A DNA stretch of 64,000 nucleotides from Hoeflea sp. (GCF_002733955.1 NZ_NVXQ01000001.1:62001-126000); one strand, 5' to 3'. Counted from the first letter of the stretch, positions 40,809-50,697 are shown. Notes: generated by a model from the letters alone, not told the origin. Program-made: numbers and translations.

Positions 40809-43163
40809 TTGACCTTTGAAAGCTTACCGCGCCGTGCCGTGGGACGGTATATCGCCATGGTTCTGGCGCTGATCCTGGTCGTCGTCGGCATGGTCAACAC
40901 CATGCCCGAAATAGCCGGGCTGCAGGACTGGGTCCGCGACGTTACCGGACAACCGTTCTTTCGCATCTCAGGCTTTCAAACCGAGTACTTCTTCCCGCCT
41001 GTCTTCCTGCTGATGATGACCATCGTGGTCTTCGACGCCAGTATCTACCGCGCCTGGAAAGTCGAAAAGCCACGTCTGGCCTGGCTGGGCCTGGCTCTGG
41101 ATCTGGGGCTATTGCTGGCAGCTGGCTTGGCGGCCTTCGGCTATCTCGTCGAGATCGACAGTGTCTGCCTGATCGACCAGATTACCGGAGAACGTGCCCA
41201 CCTGATTGAGGAAGCCGCATCCCGTTCCGACGTCATACCCGGTATCTCGTTTGATGCCGAAGTGCCTGCTTGCCAGACCCGATTTGGTGTTTGGACCCTG
41301 CCACTGCTGTTTACCATCATCACGCTGTTCTTCCTCTACAATGTGCGGGTCTGGGGTCTGCCGCTGGTGATCGTGGCCAGCACTGTGGTGCTTTACACCG
41401 TCGGCACCGCCCTGATCTGGATGTTCGATCTCTCTGACAACAATTTCCTGCTGACCAAGCTCGGCGCCGATGGCGGCGACGTCATGGCAGCCGCCACTCA
41501 GAAGGCCACAAACGTCTTCATCTCGCCCGATGGCTTCATGGGCCGGTTCATGGACATCGTCGTCAACCAGGTCTTTCCTTACGTGATCCTCGGCGCGCTG
41601 TTCGGCACCTCTGCCGGCGGCACGTCGCTGATCAAGCTCGCCGTGCGGCTGACCCGTCACTTGCGCGGAGGCCCGGCCCACGCGGCGATTGTCTCCTCGG
41701 CCATGTTCGGCACCATCACCGGCGGGCCGGTCACCAATGTGTTGTCGACCGGGCGGCTGACCATCCCGATGATGATGCGTAACGGCTTCAGCAAGTATTT
41801 TGCCGGTGGCGTCGAGGCCGCGGCATCGTCAGGCGGGCAGATCATGCCGCCGGTGATGGGGGTGGCGGCCTTCGTGCTGGTGGCACTGACGGCGGTGCCC
41901 TACACCAAGGTGATCACGGCCGCTTTCCTGCCCGCCATGGCCTTCTTCTTTTCGATTTTTCTTGCTGTGATGTTCCAGGCCCGGCGCGACAAGGTCGAGG
42001 CGATGAAGGAGATCCCCGAAGATCTGGTCATGGAGCGGCAGGACTGGAGCAACCTGATCATCATCTTCGTCCCGATCCTAATTATTCTGCTCCTGCTTCT
42101 GGGCAACAAGGATGCCGTGGGGCTGGGGCCACTGGGCTGGCTTCTGGGGGCTGAAACCGAACTGCGCAACGGGGTTCGCGTGGTCACCGAACGCTCTGGC
42201 GTACTGCAGACCATCGTCAATGCCACCGGCGATGCGGTGTCGGCCGGCTGGTGGGCCGTGGCGGCCCTGATCCCGCTCTTGTTCCTCGACCCGGGAACCA
42301 GGGCGCAGCCCTCCAAGGTGCTGGTGTCGCTCGCCCAGGGCGGGATCCTGATTTCGCGCCTGTTCCTGTTGCTGTTTGCTGTCTCGATCATTGCCGCCTT
42401 CCTCAATGAAAGCGGTCTCACTGGCGAATTGACCCGCGCGGTCACAACCTGGCTGGAAGCAGCCAACATGCTGTATCTGTTCGGCTTCGAAATTCCGATT
42501 GTCGGCGGCGTCTACCTGATGCTGGCGCTGACCTGCGCGATGCTCTGCGCCATCCTGCTCGGAATGGGAATGCCGACGGTGCCGGCCTACGTCAACGTGG
42601 CGCTGTTGCTGGGGCCGCTGCTCGCCAATCTGGGCGTCAGCTTCTTCACCGCCCACATGTTCGTGTTTTACTTCGCCGTCGCTTCCGCCATCACGCCACC
42701 GGTCGCCGTGGCTGCTTTTGCCGCGGCCTCGATCACCGGCGGCGAGCCGATGCGCACAGGACTGGCCGCCGTGCGCGTGGGCATCGTGATGTTCACCATA
42801 CCTTTTGTCTTTGCCTGGTATCCGGAATTGCTGCTGATCGAAGAAGCGGTCACCATCACCAATGAAGCAGGACAGAAGGTGCTGATTGACGGCTACTCGG
42901 GCCAGACGGACTGGGGCCAGCTCAGCTTCCTTCTGCTGCGGCTGCTGCTTTCGCTTTATCTGATGGCTTCCGCGCTGGCGCGTTTCGACAAGAGCCGGAT
43001 TTTTGGCGCTGAACTGTGGTTGAGACTGCTGCTCGCGGTGCTGGTCTTGTGGAAAACGCCGCTGGTGATGACTATCGGAATTGCCGGTGCTGTAGCCCTG
43101 CTGGTCTGGCATCACTTTGTCAAAGAGCGGGTCGGACAACCCGTGACCGCGCGAAACCCATAG
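40809..43163 (+). CDS. TRAP transporter fused DctQM-type permease
   Basis: A 784-residue membrane protein with about 16-18 helices. The N-terminal DctQ-like part (to about 200) is joined to the DctM-like symporter (KLAVRLTRHLRGGPAHAAIVSSAMFGTITGGPVTNV region and GGQIMPPVMGVAAF). Two unusual hydrophilic loops occur at about 120-150 and near 430. The proposed start is TTG 40809; GTG 40839 or ATG 40857 are alternatives, all before the first helix. It works with the TAXI protein in Na+- or H+-coupled uptake of an organic acid. Confidence 0.87.
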   Translation: MTFESLPRRAVGRYIAMVLALILVVVGMVNTMPEIAGLQDWVRDVTGQPFFRISGFQTEYFFPPVFLLMMTIVVFDASIYRAWKVEKPRLAWLGLALDLGLLLAAGLAAFGYLVEIDSVCLIDQITGERAHLIEEAASRSDVIPGISFDAEVPACQTRFGVWTLPLLFTIITLFFLYNVRVWGLPLVIVASTVVLYTVGTALIWMFDLSDNNFLLTKLGADGGDVMAAATQKATNVFISPDGFMGRFMDIVVNQVFPYVILGALFGTSAGGTSLIKLAVRLTRHLRGGPAHAAIVSSAMFGTITGGPVTNVLSTGRLTIPMMMRNGFSKYFAGGVEAAASSGGQIMPPVMGVAAFVLVALTAVPYTKVITAAFLPAMAFFFSIFLAVMFQARRDKVEAMKEIPEDLVMERQDWSNLIIIFVPILIILLLLLGNKDAVGLGPLGWLLGAETELRNGVRVVTERSGVLQTIVNATGDAVSAGWWAVAALIPLLFLDPGTRAQPSKVLVSLAQGGILISRLFLLLFAVSIIAAFLNESGLTGELTRAVTTWLEAANMLYLFGFEIPIVGGVYLMLALTCAMLCAILLGMGMPTVPAYVNVALLLGPLLANLGVSFFTAHMFVFYFAVASAITPPVAVAAFAAASITGGEPMRTGLAAVRVGIVMFTIPFVFAWYPELLLIEEAVTITNEAGQKVLIDGYSGQTDWGQLSFLLLRLLLSLYLMASALARFDKSRIFGAELWLRLLLAVLVLWKTPLVMTIGIAGAVALLVWHHFVKERVGQPVTARNP

Positions 43164-43245
43164 TCAACGAGAACTGCACTCGCTTCATGCGAATGGTCTT
43201 CCTGCTGGTACCAAAGTGTGTGCTCAAAGCCGTCGATGGAAGCGG

Positions 43246-44217
43246 TCACGTGTTTCGAAACACACTCTCCACCAGAGCATTCGCATCCTCGTCCTGCACG
43301 AAGCCTGCGGCTTCCGCGCGTGGAGTTTGGAGCGGAGGCAGCCGACCGAACAGGGCCTCGATTTTGGGGTCCGGTTCGAAACTGAATTTTGCTGTGCTCT
43401 CCGCACCGAACCGGCCTTCGAGCGCTGCGATAATCCGGCCGACACTGGCATGGAGCGAAGGGAGCTGCCAGGACCTCGACGCAGGCAGACCGTCCGTTTC
43501 GACAGCTGCCGCGTTCACCAGGTTCGCAATGCAGGTTTCGAGCGACATCCACCAGGACGTGGCTTGCGGCGAAACCGGGGAGACATAGGGAGAACCGGAC
43601 CGTGCCTTGTGAAACAGCAGGCTCATGAAGGCGGACCCATGACCGCTTTCTGTCTCGGGTCGGGCAACAATACCGGGCAACCGGATACTTCGCGCATCGA
43701 CTTCGCCGCGCCGCGACAGATCGGCAAGGCCTATTTCCGTCATCAGCTTGTGGGCGCCATAGCTGATGGCCGGAATGGCAGGGTGATCCTCGGTCACCGC
43801 CTCCGGCCCCATCGGACCATAGACTGCGATCGTGCTGGCAAACACCACGCGCGGCGTGATGACGCCAAGGCGGCTTTGGTCTGCCAGGCGCCGGGCCAGC
43901 AACAAGGGCGCCTGGAGATTGACTGACCACCCCAGCTCGGGTTTCTGCTCGGCAAGTGAACCGGGCAGACTTGCCAGATGGAACAGGCAGTCCACCGGTT
44001 CATCCAGTAACTGATCCAGATAGGACGGGTCAGTCAGGTCGCCGCAGCGCCATTCGGCGAACGCGTAATCCTGCAGAGCGCGGAGATCTGAAGGTTCAGT
44101 AAGGTCGGCCAGGATCAGCTTTGAGATCGGACGGCCCAATGCATCCGGCCGATGGCACAGATGACGAGCCAAGCCGTTGCCGACAAAGCCGGAGGCGCCG
44201 GTGATGATGATACGCAT
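43246..44217 (-). CDS. NAD-dependent epimerase/dehydrogenase (D-erythronate dehydrogenase-like)
   Basis: A 323-residue extended SDR with the nucleotide motif TGASGFVGNGLA near 6-17 and the catalytic YGAHK near 148. GNG in the motif and the segments LFHLASLPGSLAEQKPE and FASTIAVYGPMGPE resemble D-erythronate/4-carbon acid sugar dehydrogenases of the DenD group. The start at 44217 is supported by AAGGAC upstream. It converges on the TRAP genes, so it may act on the compound they import. Confidence 0.8.
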   Translation of the reverse strand: MRIIITGASGFVGNGLARHLCHRPDALGRPISKLILADLTEPSDLRALQDYAFAEWRCGDLTDPSYLDQLLDEPVDCLFHLASLPGSLAEQKPELGWSVNLQAPLLLARRLADQSRLGVITPRVVFASTIAVYGPMGPEAVTEDHPAIPAISYGAHKLMTEIGLADLSRRGEVDARSIRLPGIVARPETESGHGSAFMSLLFHKARSGSPYVSPVSPQATSWWMSLETCIANLVNAAAVETDGLPASRSWQLPSLHASVGRIIAALEGRFGAESTAKFSFEPDPKIEALFGRLPPLQTPRAEAAGFVQDEDANALVESVFRNT

Positions 44218-44348
44218 CTGCTGGTCCTTCAAGACATGAAATGTTGGCCCACGCGCCATTGTACACAGCGGGCCAGGTCCGGCGGCGCACAGGGAAACAG
44301 ATGATCGCTGGCGATGGATACCTTCAGGAGTACAGCCAAATTCATAGC

Positions 44349-44598
44349 TCAGTTTCCATCCGAAATAGTGGTTCCACCATCAACGATGATATTCTGTCCG
44401 GTGACGAAGCCCCCCGCCTTGCCGGCCAACATCACGGCCACTCCGGCGATTTCCTCAGGCTCGCCAGCCCGTCGCAATGGCGTCATCCCCAGACGGCGGT
44501 CCATGAATGCCTGATTGGACATCGGCGAGGCCCAGGCCACTGGAAGCCCCCGTTACAAGCGCAGTTTTGCCTGCCAGCGAAAAAAGACTGTTGGACAT
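44349..44598 (-). pseudogene. Internally deleted short-chain dehydrogenase
   Basis: The minus strand starts a normal SDR at 44598: MSNSLFSLAGKTALVTGASSGLG, with a ribosome site. About 25 codons in, the sequence jumps to the C-terminal part of the same kind of enzyme in another frame. That part reads MSNQAFMDRRLGMTPLRRAG, then PEEIAGVAVMLAGKAGG and VTGQNIIVDGG, and stops at 44349. Roughly 150-170 middle residues, with the catalytic Tyr-Lys, are gone. The two retained ends show that this is a deletion, not a chance frame. Confidence 0.8.
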
Positions 44599-44601
44599 GA
44601 C

Positions 44602-45180
44602 TTACCTGTCCGCCAGCACCTTGGCGAGCTCAGGATCATAAGTGGCGTCGATGAGCACGAACAACATGCGGCAAGGCTTGCCCGAGCGGTTCGCCCAGGC
44701 ATGATTGGTGCCGCGCTGGATGACAACGCTGCCCGGCTTCAATTCGACTTCACTGTCATCGAGAACAAGTGTCAACTCGCCGGCAATGACGATGCCGTAA
44801 TCGATCGTTTCCGTGCGGTGCATCAGCGGATGCGGTGAGTTTTCGCTGGACGTGGAAGCCTTGCCCTCGCCGACTTCGCTGAATGCCGCCGTCATGCTGG
44901 CGGCGCCATGTTTGAGAAAGTCCTCGGTCTCGGGCGGGATATCGACAAAGCGGATCCTTGTACCATTTTCCGGTGGAGAAATCGTCAGTTCGCCAAATGT
45001 CGGATCATCGCCATTGTCGATCACCGGTGGGGTCGCGCTGGTGCTCCAGACTTCGTGAAAGACCGTGCCGGGAACATGGGCCAGCTCCTTGACCACGGGC
45101 AGCGGCCCCTCGGAGACCACGATGGCCTTGCCGTTTTTGTCATGTCCGGTCACGACCCGTTGAATGTCTGGAAAAGTCAT
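44602..45180 (-). CDS. Cupin-domain protein
   Basis: A 192-residue protein whose C-terminal half is a cupin barrel: HRTETIDYGIVIAGELTLVLDD, KPGSVVIQRGTNHAWANRSG. The conserved metal-site His/Glu positions are partly present. The N-terminal half (to about 90) is a second, more diverged beta region. It directly precedes the deleted SDR gene (4 bases) on the same strand, so the pair was once an operon. Likely a dioxygenase- or isomerase-type enzyme, or a ligand sensor. Confidence 0.8.
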   Translation of the reverse strand: MTFPDIQRVVTGHDKNGKAIVVSEGPLPVVKELAHVPGTVFHEVWSTSATPPVIDNGDDPTFGELTISPPENGTRIRFVDIPPETEDFLKHGAASMTAAFSEVGEGKASTSSENSPHPLMHRTETIDYGIVIAGELTLVLDDSEVELKPGSVVIQRGTNHAWANRSGKPCRMLFVLIDATYDPELAKVLADR

Positions 45181-45360
45181 AGGCGCCTCAAATACGTGTT
45201 GAGCAAAGCGGTGTCGTGCATGGAGCGCAAGGCTTTCTGCACAGGTGCTGCGAAGAACAAGACGCTATAAACGCCGTTTTCAGAACGGGTTCAAGAGGCA
45301 GGCTGTGTCTGCTGCAACGCCGGTCGAGAGGGTTTTGAGCTACGGCCCGGGGTTTGACCT

Positions 45361-46266
45361 TCACATGGTCTCGGCGATCTCAAGCATGAAGTTCCGCAAC
45401 AATCTGGCCTCGACATCGAATTCCTGATGGTCCTTCCAGGTGAGGTATTCCGTCAAGGGAGGTATGTCGCATGGCGGATCGATATGAACCAGATCCTCCA
45501 GATGCTCTATCTGCTTGAGCAGCCGTGTATGAATGGTCGAAATGTTTGCGGTTCCGGAAATGTAGTGCGGCAGCACCACAAAGCTTGGCAGCGACGCGGC
45601 AATCTTGATGTTGAAATTCTGTTCATCCAGCCAGTTTTCGAAATGGCTCTTGCCGTGGCCGACAAAGAAATTCGTCACCACGTGCGGGGCATTGAGAAAC
45701 CCCTCCAGTGTCAGTCCCGTCTTGCACACCGGATTGCTTTTGCAGACGACACATTTGAAGCCGTCCTCGAACACGGCTGCGCGATTGAGATCAGGCCCGG
45801 ACCAGAACGAGGGCCCGATCATGAAATCGATCTTGCCGCGGTTGAACCGGTCCATCGAATCTTCGCTGAACGGGACCACCGCCAGCGATACGCCGGGCGC
45901 CTCTGAGGAGAGCCGCTTGGAAACGGAAGACAGGAAAACGGCAGCGACGTAATCCGAAGCGATCACCGTGAACTGACGGTTGAGCGACACCAGGTCCGTT
46001 GTTGCCCGCATGCGCGACAGCGCGCGTAGCCGCATCACCATTTCGGGAATGATACCGGCGATGGATTGTCCGAATGGCGTCGGACTCATCTTCTGCCCGT
46101 CGTAAAACAGGATCTCGTCTTCAAAATGGGCGCGCGCGCGCTTGAGCGCACTGCTTACCGCAGATTGCGTCAGGTTAAGCTCCGCGGCCGCGACGGTAAC
46201 GCTGCTGGTGCGCAACAGCGCGTCGATCACGACGAGCAGGTTCAGATCGAGTTTCTCAAGGTGCAT
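45361..46266 (-). CDS. LysR-family regulator, NodD/NahR-like
   Basis: A 301-residue LysR regulator. The winged helix-turn-helix is in LDLNLLVVIDALLRTSSVTVAAAELNL-type sequence (5-32) with TQSAVSSALKRARAHFED after it. The effector domain begins with RQFTVIASDYVAAVF, the NahR/NodD-type pattern. It diverges from the DctPQM genes across 134 bases, so it probably controls uptake of their substrate. CAA-N9-TTG (about 46301-46317) in the gap may be part of its operator; this is weak. Confidence 0.9.
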   Translation of the reverse strand: MHLEKLDLNLLVVIDALLRTSSVTVAAAELNLTQSAVSSALKRARAHFEDEILFYDGQKMSPTPFGQSIAGIIPEMVMRLRALSRMRATTDLVSLNRQFTVIASDYVAAVFLSSVSKRLSSEAPGVSLAVVPFSEDSMDRFNRGKIDFMIGPSFWSGPDLNRAAVFEDGFKCVVCKSNPVCKTGLTLEGFLNAPHVVTNFFVGHGKSHFENWLDEQNFNIKIAASLPSFVVLPHYISGTANISTIHTRLLKQIEHLEDLVHIDPPCDIPPLTEYLTWKDHQEFDVEARLLRNFMLEIAETM

Positions 46267-46400
46267 GAGGTATTAACAGCATCACTGACCGGTAGCGTCA
46301 ATATCAATTTCCTTACTTGAGAAAATTCGCGCTAAGGTCTGCCTGACGTCACGGCAGACGGGGAGGAGCCCGCATGAGCGTGACATATTTGGAGGGTTCT

Positions 46401-47456
46401 ATGAAAATTGCTGGTTTGAGCGCAGCCGCGCTCGTTCTCATGTCGTCGACAGCGGTGCTTGCCGACAATTACAACGTGACACTCGTTGCCGGGCACCCGC
46501 CGGTTTTCCGTTGGGTGAAGATGCTGCCGGAAGCGTTCATCCCGACAGTGACCGAGAAACTCTCCGAATTGGGCCACACGGTCTCTTTTTCGGAGCAGTA
46601 TGGCGGCGCGATTGCCGGCGTTGGTGAGGAGCTCGAGACCGTCGAGGCGGGCCTGGCCGAAATCGGCGTCTGCTCGAGCCTGTTTGACCCCGGCAAGATG
46701 GCCGTCCAGAACGTGTCCTACTACACCCCATTTGTCAGCGCAGACGCAAGGCTGGTTGCCGATACAATGCACGATCTCCATGTTGACGATCCGCGCATGC
46801 AGCAGGCCTATACCGACAACGGCGTGGTTTATCTCGGCGCGCCGACATCGATCGACGACTACACGCTGATGACCAATTTCCCGGTCAATTCGCTGGCTGA
46901 CCTCGAAGGCCGCAAGATTGCGGCGCCCGGCGCTGCGATCAACTGGCTGTCGGGCACCGGCGCGGTTGGCGTGCAGGGCAACCTGACGACCTATTACAAC
47001 GAGCTGCAGACCGGTGTGTATGACGGCGTCATCGTCTTCGCCTCGGCAGCCTTTCCGGGCAAGCTCTACGAAGTCGCCCCCTACATCACCAAGGCCGGAC
47101 TTGGCGCGCAATATGCCGGTTCGCTGTGCGCCAACAAGGACTGGTGGGATGGACTTCCCGATGACGTGCAGAAAGCCTTCCGGGCAGGGTCTGACGCGGC
47201 TGCCGAATGGTACATCGGTGACCTCGAAGCCTTCGTGAACATCGCCTACGGCAAGATGGCCGAAGCCGGTGCAACCATCACTGACGCCAGTGACGAGTTG
47301 CGTGCGCAATGGGCCGACGGAATGGACAATGCCGCAGGGACATGGGCCGATGGGCTTGACGCTGCAGGCAAGGATGGTTCGGGCGTTCTGGCCGAGTACA
47401 TGGACCGGATGCGCGCCGGAGGCGCCAAGCCGCTTCGCGACTGGGACAAGGAATAA
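46401..47456 (+). CDS. TRAP transporter substrate-binding protein, DctP family
   Basis: A 351-residue periplasmic protein with a Sec signal ending AVLADNY. DctP-family parts: AGHPPVFRWVKMLPEAF, FSEQYGGAIAGVGEELETVEAGLAEIG, the ligand-binding DLEGRKIAAPG and GVQGNLTTYYNELQTG. The conserved Arg that binds carboxylates is in GRKIAAPG. GGAGGG lies 7 bases before ATG 46401; an earlier in-frame ATG at 46374 is rejected. It feeds the DctQ/DctM pair that follows without gap. Confidence 0.9.
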   Translation: MKIAGLSAAALVLMSSTAVLADNYNVTLVAGHPPVFRWVKMLPEAFIPTVTEKLSELGHTVSFSEQYGGAIAGVGEELETVEAGLAEIGVCSSLFDPGKMAVQNVSYYTPFVSADARLVADTMHDLHVDDPRMQQAYTDNGVVYLGAPTSIDDYTLMTNFPVNSLADLEGRKIAAPGAAINWLSGTGAVGVQGNLTTYYNELQTGVYDGVIVFASAAFPGKLYEVAPYITKAGLGAQYAGSLCANKDWWDGLPDDVQKAFRAGSDAAAEWYIGDLEAFVNIAYGKMAEAGATITDASDELRAQWADGMDNAAGTWADGLDAAGKDGSGVLAEYMDRMRAGGAKPLRDWDKE

Positions 47457-47972
47457 ATGTCAGCCACTTCTTTCCCCTTGCGTGTCCTCAATCTGGCCAC
47501 GCAGGGGGCGAATATCGCCGGAACCATGCTGATTGTCGGGCTGGTCGTGATGATCTGCACGGATGTGCTCGGCCGCAACCTGTTCGGCGCGCCCTTGCCT
47601 GGCGTTCCGGAGATGGTTTCGCTGTCGATCGTGGCGATCGTCTTCCTGCAGGTGCCCCAGGCACTCAAGGCCGGACGCCTGACCCAGTCGGACGCGGTCA
47701 TCACCACCTTGCGGCAGAAGTCGCCCCGGACGGCCAATCTTCTCGAGATCGTGTTCGAGCTTCTGGGTTTTCTGGTCATCGCCACAATCATCTATGCCCA
47801 CTGGCCGATGCTGATGAAAGCCATCACGCGCCATGAATTCGTCGGTGCGGTCGGCAATTTCACCATGCCGACATGGCCCGCCAAGCTGATGATCCTCATC
47901 GGGGCGGTGCTGCTGGCCTTGCAGTTTGTCGCCAGGATCGTGATGCGGCTGAGCAAAGGGACTCCCGAGTGA
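47457..47972 (+). CDS. TRAP transporter small permease, DctQ family
   Basis: A 171-residue membrane protein with four helices (about 20-40, 54-72, 97-117 and 138-158). The DctQ signature VLGRNLFGAPLPGVPEM is near the first loop. Its start directly follows the dctP-like stop and its stop overlaps the DctM-like start (GTGA). Confidence 0.9.
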   Translation: MSATSFPLRVLNLATQGANIAGTMLIVGLVVMICTDVLGRNLFGAPLPGVPEMVSLSIVAIVFLQVPQALKAGRLTQSDAVITTLRQKSPRTANLLEIVFELLGFLVIATIIYAHWPMLMKAITRHEFVGAVGNFTMPTWPAKLMILIGAVLLALQFVARIVMRLSKGTPE

Positions 47973-49279
47973 CTGATTTTGCCATCGGTATGGTAAGCCT
48001 GCTTGCCATGGGCACGCTGGTGCTTGGCGGGCTTTACGTTCCCATCGCCCTGATCCTGTGCTCTTTCGTAGGTGTCTGGGCGATCAAGGGAACTCCGCTT
48101 CTGGCGGCCAAGATGCTGGGTCTTGCGGCCAATGACGCAATTTCCAGCTATTTCTTCGGCGTGGTCCCGGTCTTTGTTCTGATGGGATTCCTGGTCTCGG
48201 AAAGCGGCATGGGGCGCGATGCCTTCGACGTGGCCAACGCCACCTTCAAGCGCATCAAGGGCGGACTGGGGATCGGCACCATAGCCGCCAACGCCATCTT
48301 TGCCGCCATTACCGGCATTTCGATTGCGTCGGCTGCGGTCTTCACCAAACTCGCGGTGCCGGAACTGCGCCGCCATGGCTATTCCGCCCGCTATTCGGTG
48401 GGCGTGGTGGCAGGCAGCTCGGTTCTGGGCATGCTGATCCCGCCAAGCCTGTTGATGATCCTCTATGGGCTGCTTGCCGAACAGTCGATTGGCGACCTGT
48501 TTCTGGCCGGCGTCGTGCCGGGCCTGCTTCTGGCGCTGCTGTTTGCCGTCGGCACCATCCTGATGGCCTATGTGACGCCCGGTTTCATCGGTCGTTCGCT
48601 GAGTTCCGACAGCGAAACCATGCCGCTGTCCGAAGTCGCCTCCAAGGGCCTGCCGATTGCCCTGCTGATCGGCCTGGTGCTGGGCGGGCTCTACATGGGC
48701 TTTTTCACGCCTGTCGAGGCCGGCGCGGTGGGCGTGGCCGGTGCGCTGATCATCGGTGTCGCCAAGCGCCGCCTGTCGCTGGCGGCCTTGTGGCGGGTGC
48801 TGGTCGAGACCGGCCTGATCACCGCTGCGATCTCCTTCCTGATCATCGCCGCGCAGATGTACTCCCGGATGCTGTCCTTCTCCGGTGTTCCGGCCGAATT
48901 CGGTTCCATGGTGGCGGGCGCGGACATGAGCATGCTCTCCATCATCCTGCTTTATGTGGTGGTGGTCATCCTGTTCGGCATGATCCTCGACAGCGGTTCG
49001 ATCATGCTGATCCTGGTGCCGTTGATGCTGCCGGTGATGACCGGGCTGCAGGTCGATCTGGTCTGGTTCGGCGTGGTCACTGTCATCGCCGTCGAAATCG
49101 GGCTTCTGACACCGCCCTTCGGCATCTCGGTCTACGTGATCAAATCCACCCTGAATGACCCGGAAATCAGCCTGAAAGACATCTTCATAGGCGCAGCTCC
49201 CTTTGCCCTGATGATGCTGATTTGCCTGGCGCTCGTCATCGCATTCCCGGTTATCGCAACCGGCCTGTTGGGTCGCTGA
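47969..49279 (+). CDS. TRAP transporter large permease, DctM family
   Basis: A 436-residue membrane protein with about 12 helices, the ion-coupled channel of the TRAP system. Family segments: GVWAIKGTPLLAAKM, FVLMGFLVSESGMGRDAFD, GVVAGSSVLGMLIPPSLLMILYG and ITPPVGISVYVIK-like LLTPPFGISVYVIK. GTG 47969 overlaps the previous stop. The next gene, the cyclase, starts 23 bases later, so transporter and catabolic genes seem to be one operon. Confidence 0.92.
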   Translation: MTDFAIGMVSLLAMGTLVLGGLYVPIALILCSFVGVWAIKGTPLLAAKMLGLAANDAISSYFFGVVPVFVLMGFLVSESGMGRDAFDVANATFKRIKGGLGIGTIAANAIFAAITGISIASAAVFTKLAVPELRRHGYSARYSVGVVAGSSVLGMLIPPSLLMILYGLLAEQSIGDLFLAGVVPGLLLALLFAVGTILMAYVTPGFIGRSLSSDSETMPLSEVASKGLPIALLIGLVLGGLYMGFFTPVEAGAVGVAGALIIGVAKRRLSLAALWRVLVETGLITAAISFLIIAAQMYSRMLSFSGVPAEFGSMVAGADMSMLSIILLYVVVVILFGMILDSGSIMLILVPLMLPVMTGLQVDLVWFGVVTVIAVEIGLLTPPFGISVYVIKSTLNDPEISLKDIFIGAAPFALMMLICLALVIAFPVIATGLLGR

Positions 49280-49301
49280 CCCCTTCCAAACGGAGAAAAC
49301 C

Positions 49302-50072
49302 ATGAGACTTGTCGATCTATCCCGGCCGTTGGAAAACACCGATTATGCCGATCCGCCGGGCCTTGGTCCGAAGATTGCCTACACAGCCCATGACGATTCG
49401 GCGGAGCAGGTGCTTGGCTTTTTCCCCGGAGTGACCCGCGACCAGCTGCCCGGCGGCGAAGGCTGGGCCGTGGAACTGGTGACCTTGAGCACCCATAACG
49501 GCACCCATCTTGACGCGCCTTACCATTTTCATTCCACGATGGACGGCGGCAAGCGCGCCATCACCATCGACGAGGTGCCGCTGGAGTGGTGCTGGGGGCA
49601 GGGCGTCAAGCTCGATTTCCGTCATTTCGGCAATGGCTATGTCGCCACCGCCAGGGATGTGGAAGACGAACTCGCCCGCATCGGGCACACCTTGCGTGAG
49701 GGCGACATCGTGCTGGTCAACACCGCTGCGGCCGAGGCTTACGGCACACCCGCCTATGTCGGCACCGGCTGTGGCATGGGCCGCGACGCCACGCTCTACC
49801 TGACCGAGCGCGGCGTTCGGGTGACGGGAACCGATGCCTGGAGCTGGGACGCCCCCTTTACCTATACCGCCGAGAAAGTGGCCGAGACCGGCGATGCCTC
49901 GCTGATCTGGGAAGGTCACCGGGCCGGCATGGTGCGCGGCTATTGCCACATGGAGAAGATGGCCGCGCTCGACACACTGCCCGCCACCGGCTTCGAGGTG
50001 ATCTGCTTCCCGGTCAAGGTCAAGGATGCGAGCGCCGGCTGGTGCCGGCCGGTGGCTGTGTTCAGGGACTGA
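49302..50072 (+). CDS. Cyclase/kynurenine-formamidase-family hydrolase
   Basis: A 256-residue metal-dependent hydrolase. The family metal motif is seen in STHNGTHLDAPYHF (H-x-G-T-H-x-D-x-P-x-H) near 65-78, and YCHMEKMAALD supplies the later His/Glu. The family hydrolyses amides and cyclic compounds such as formylkynurenine or isatin. Ribosome site GGAG precedes ATG 49302. A decayed paralogue lies at 51800-52147. Confidence 0.87.
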   Translation: MRLVDLSRPLENTDYADPPGLGPKIAYTAHDDSAEQVLGFFPGVTRDQLPGGEGWAVELVTLSTHNGTHLDAPYHFHSTMDGGKRAITIDEVPLEWCWGQGVKLDFRHFGNGYVATARDVEDELARIGHTLREGDIVLVNTAAAEAYGTPAYVGTGCGMGRDATLYLTERGVRVTGTDAWSWDAPFTYTAEKVAETGDASLIWEGHRAGMVRGYCHMEKMAALDTLPATGFEVICFPVKVKDASAGWCRPVAVFRD

Positions 50073-50124
50073 CCCTTTCACTCTCACGCGCGCAGACCAG
50101 ATCATGAATTGAGGAGACACCACG

Positions 50125-50697
50125 TTGCAGATCGTCACCCGAAGCGAAAACCCGCCGGAATTGCAGTCTTTCGAGCCTTATGAGCGGTCCAGGATCAAGC
50201 CGGGCGAGCCCGTCTGTTTTCCGTATCATGTCATCGCCGAGCCCGGCGAGGGACAGAGCAAGCGCGGCGTGATCCTCAGCCCGCGGCCGGATTACAGCAG
50301 CTGGGAAGTGCGCTGCGACGAGGGCACGGGAATGGGCGGCGATGACGAGGCGCCTTCGCCGCTCGGCTACCTGATCATGGGCGTCGCCTTCTGCCTGCTG
50401 ACCCACATCAAGGGTTATCTGCACAAGGCGCCGATGCAGATCTCCAGCATCAAGGTCGAGATCCGCGCCGAATACGCGACTTTGCAGCCTGACCCGCAGA
50501 ACGGCGGCCAGGGCGTCGGCCGTTGCGATGCCTATGGCTGCCACGTACTCATCGACAGCGACGAGCCGGATGAAAAGATCCACGCGCTGGTCGCGGTCTG
50601 CCGTGACGCCTGCATGGCCATCGCCACCATTGCCAATGCGGTGCCGACCACGACCAGGGTTTTCGTCAACGGCGCGACCGACGGGATCGCCGTCTGA
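50125..50697 (+). CDS. OsmC-family protein
   Basis: A 190-residue protein of the OsmC/Ohr fold. The conserved Cys region is seen in GVAFCLLTHIKGYLHK near 89-104 and CRDACMAIATIANAVP near 156. The usual role is thiol-dependent reduction of organic hydroperoxides; the family also includes catabolic proteins of unknown role. The start is TTG 50125 behind GAGGAG; no ATG or GTG fits. In a pathway with several oxygenases it could detoxify peroxides. Confidence 0.8.
   Translation: MQIVTRSENPPELQSFEPYERSRIKPGEPVCFPYHVIAEPGEGQSKRGVILSPRPDYSSWEVRCDEGTGMGGDDEAPSPLGYLIMGVAFCLLTHIKGYLHKAPMQISSIKVEIRAEYATLQPDPQNGGQGVGRCDAYGCHVLIDSDEPDEKIHALVAVCRDACMAIATIANAVPTTTRVFVNGATDGIAV

Noticed and set aside
47792-49339. 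515-codon minus-strand frame opposite the TRAP permease
   Set aside because: Antisense to a clear DctM gene, strongly Gln/His/Asp-rich and without motif.
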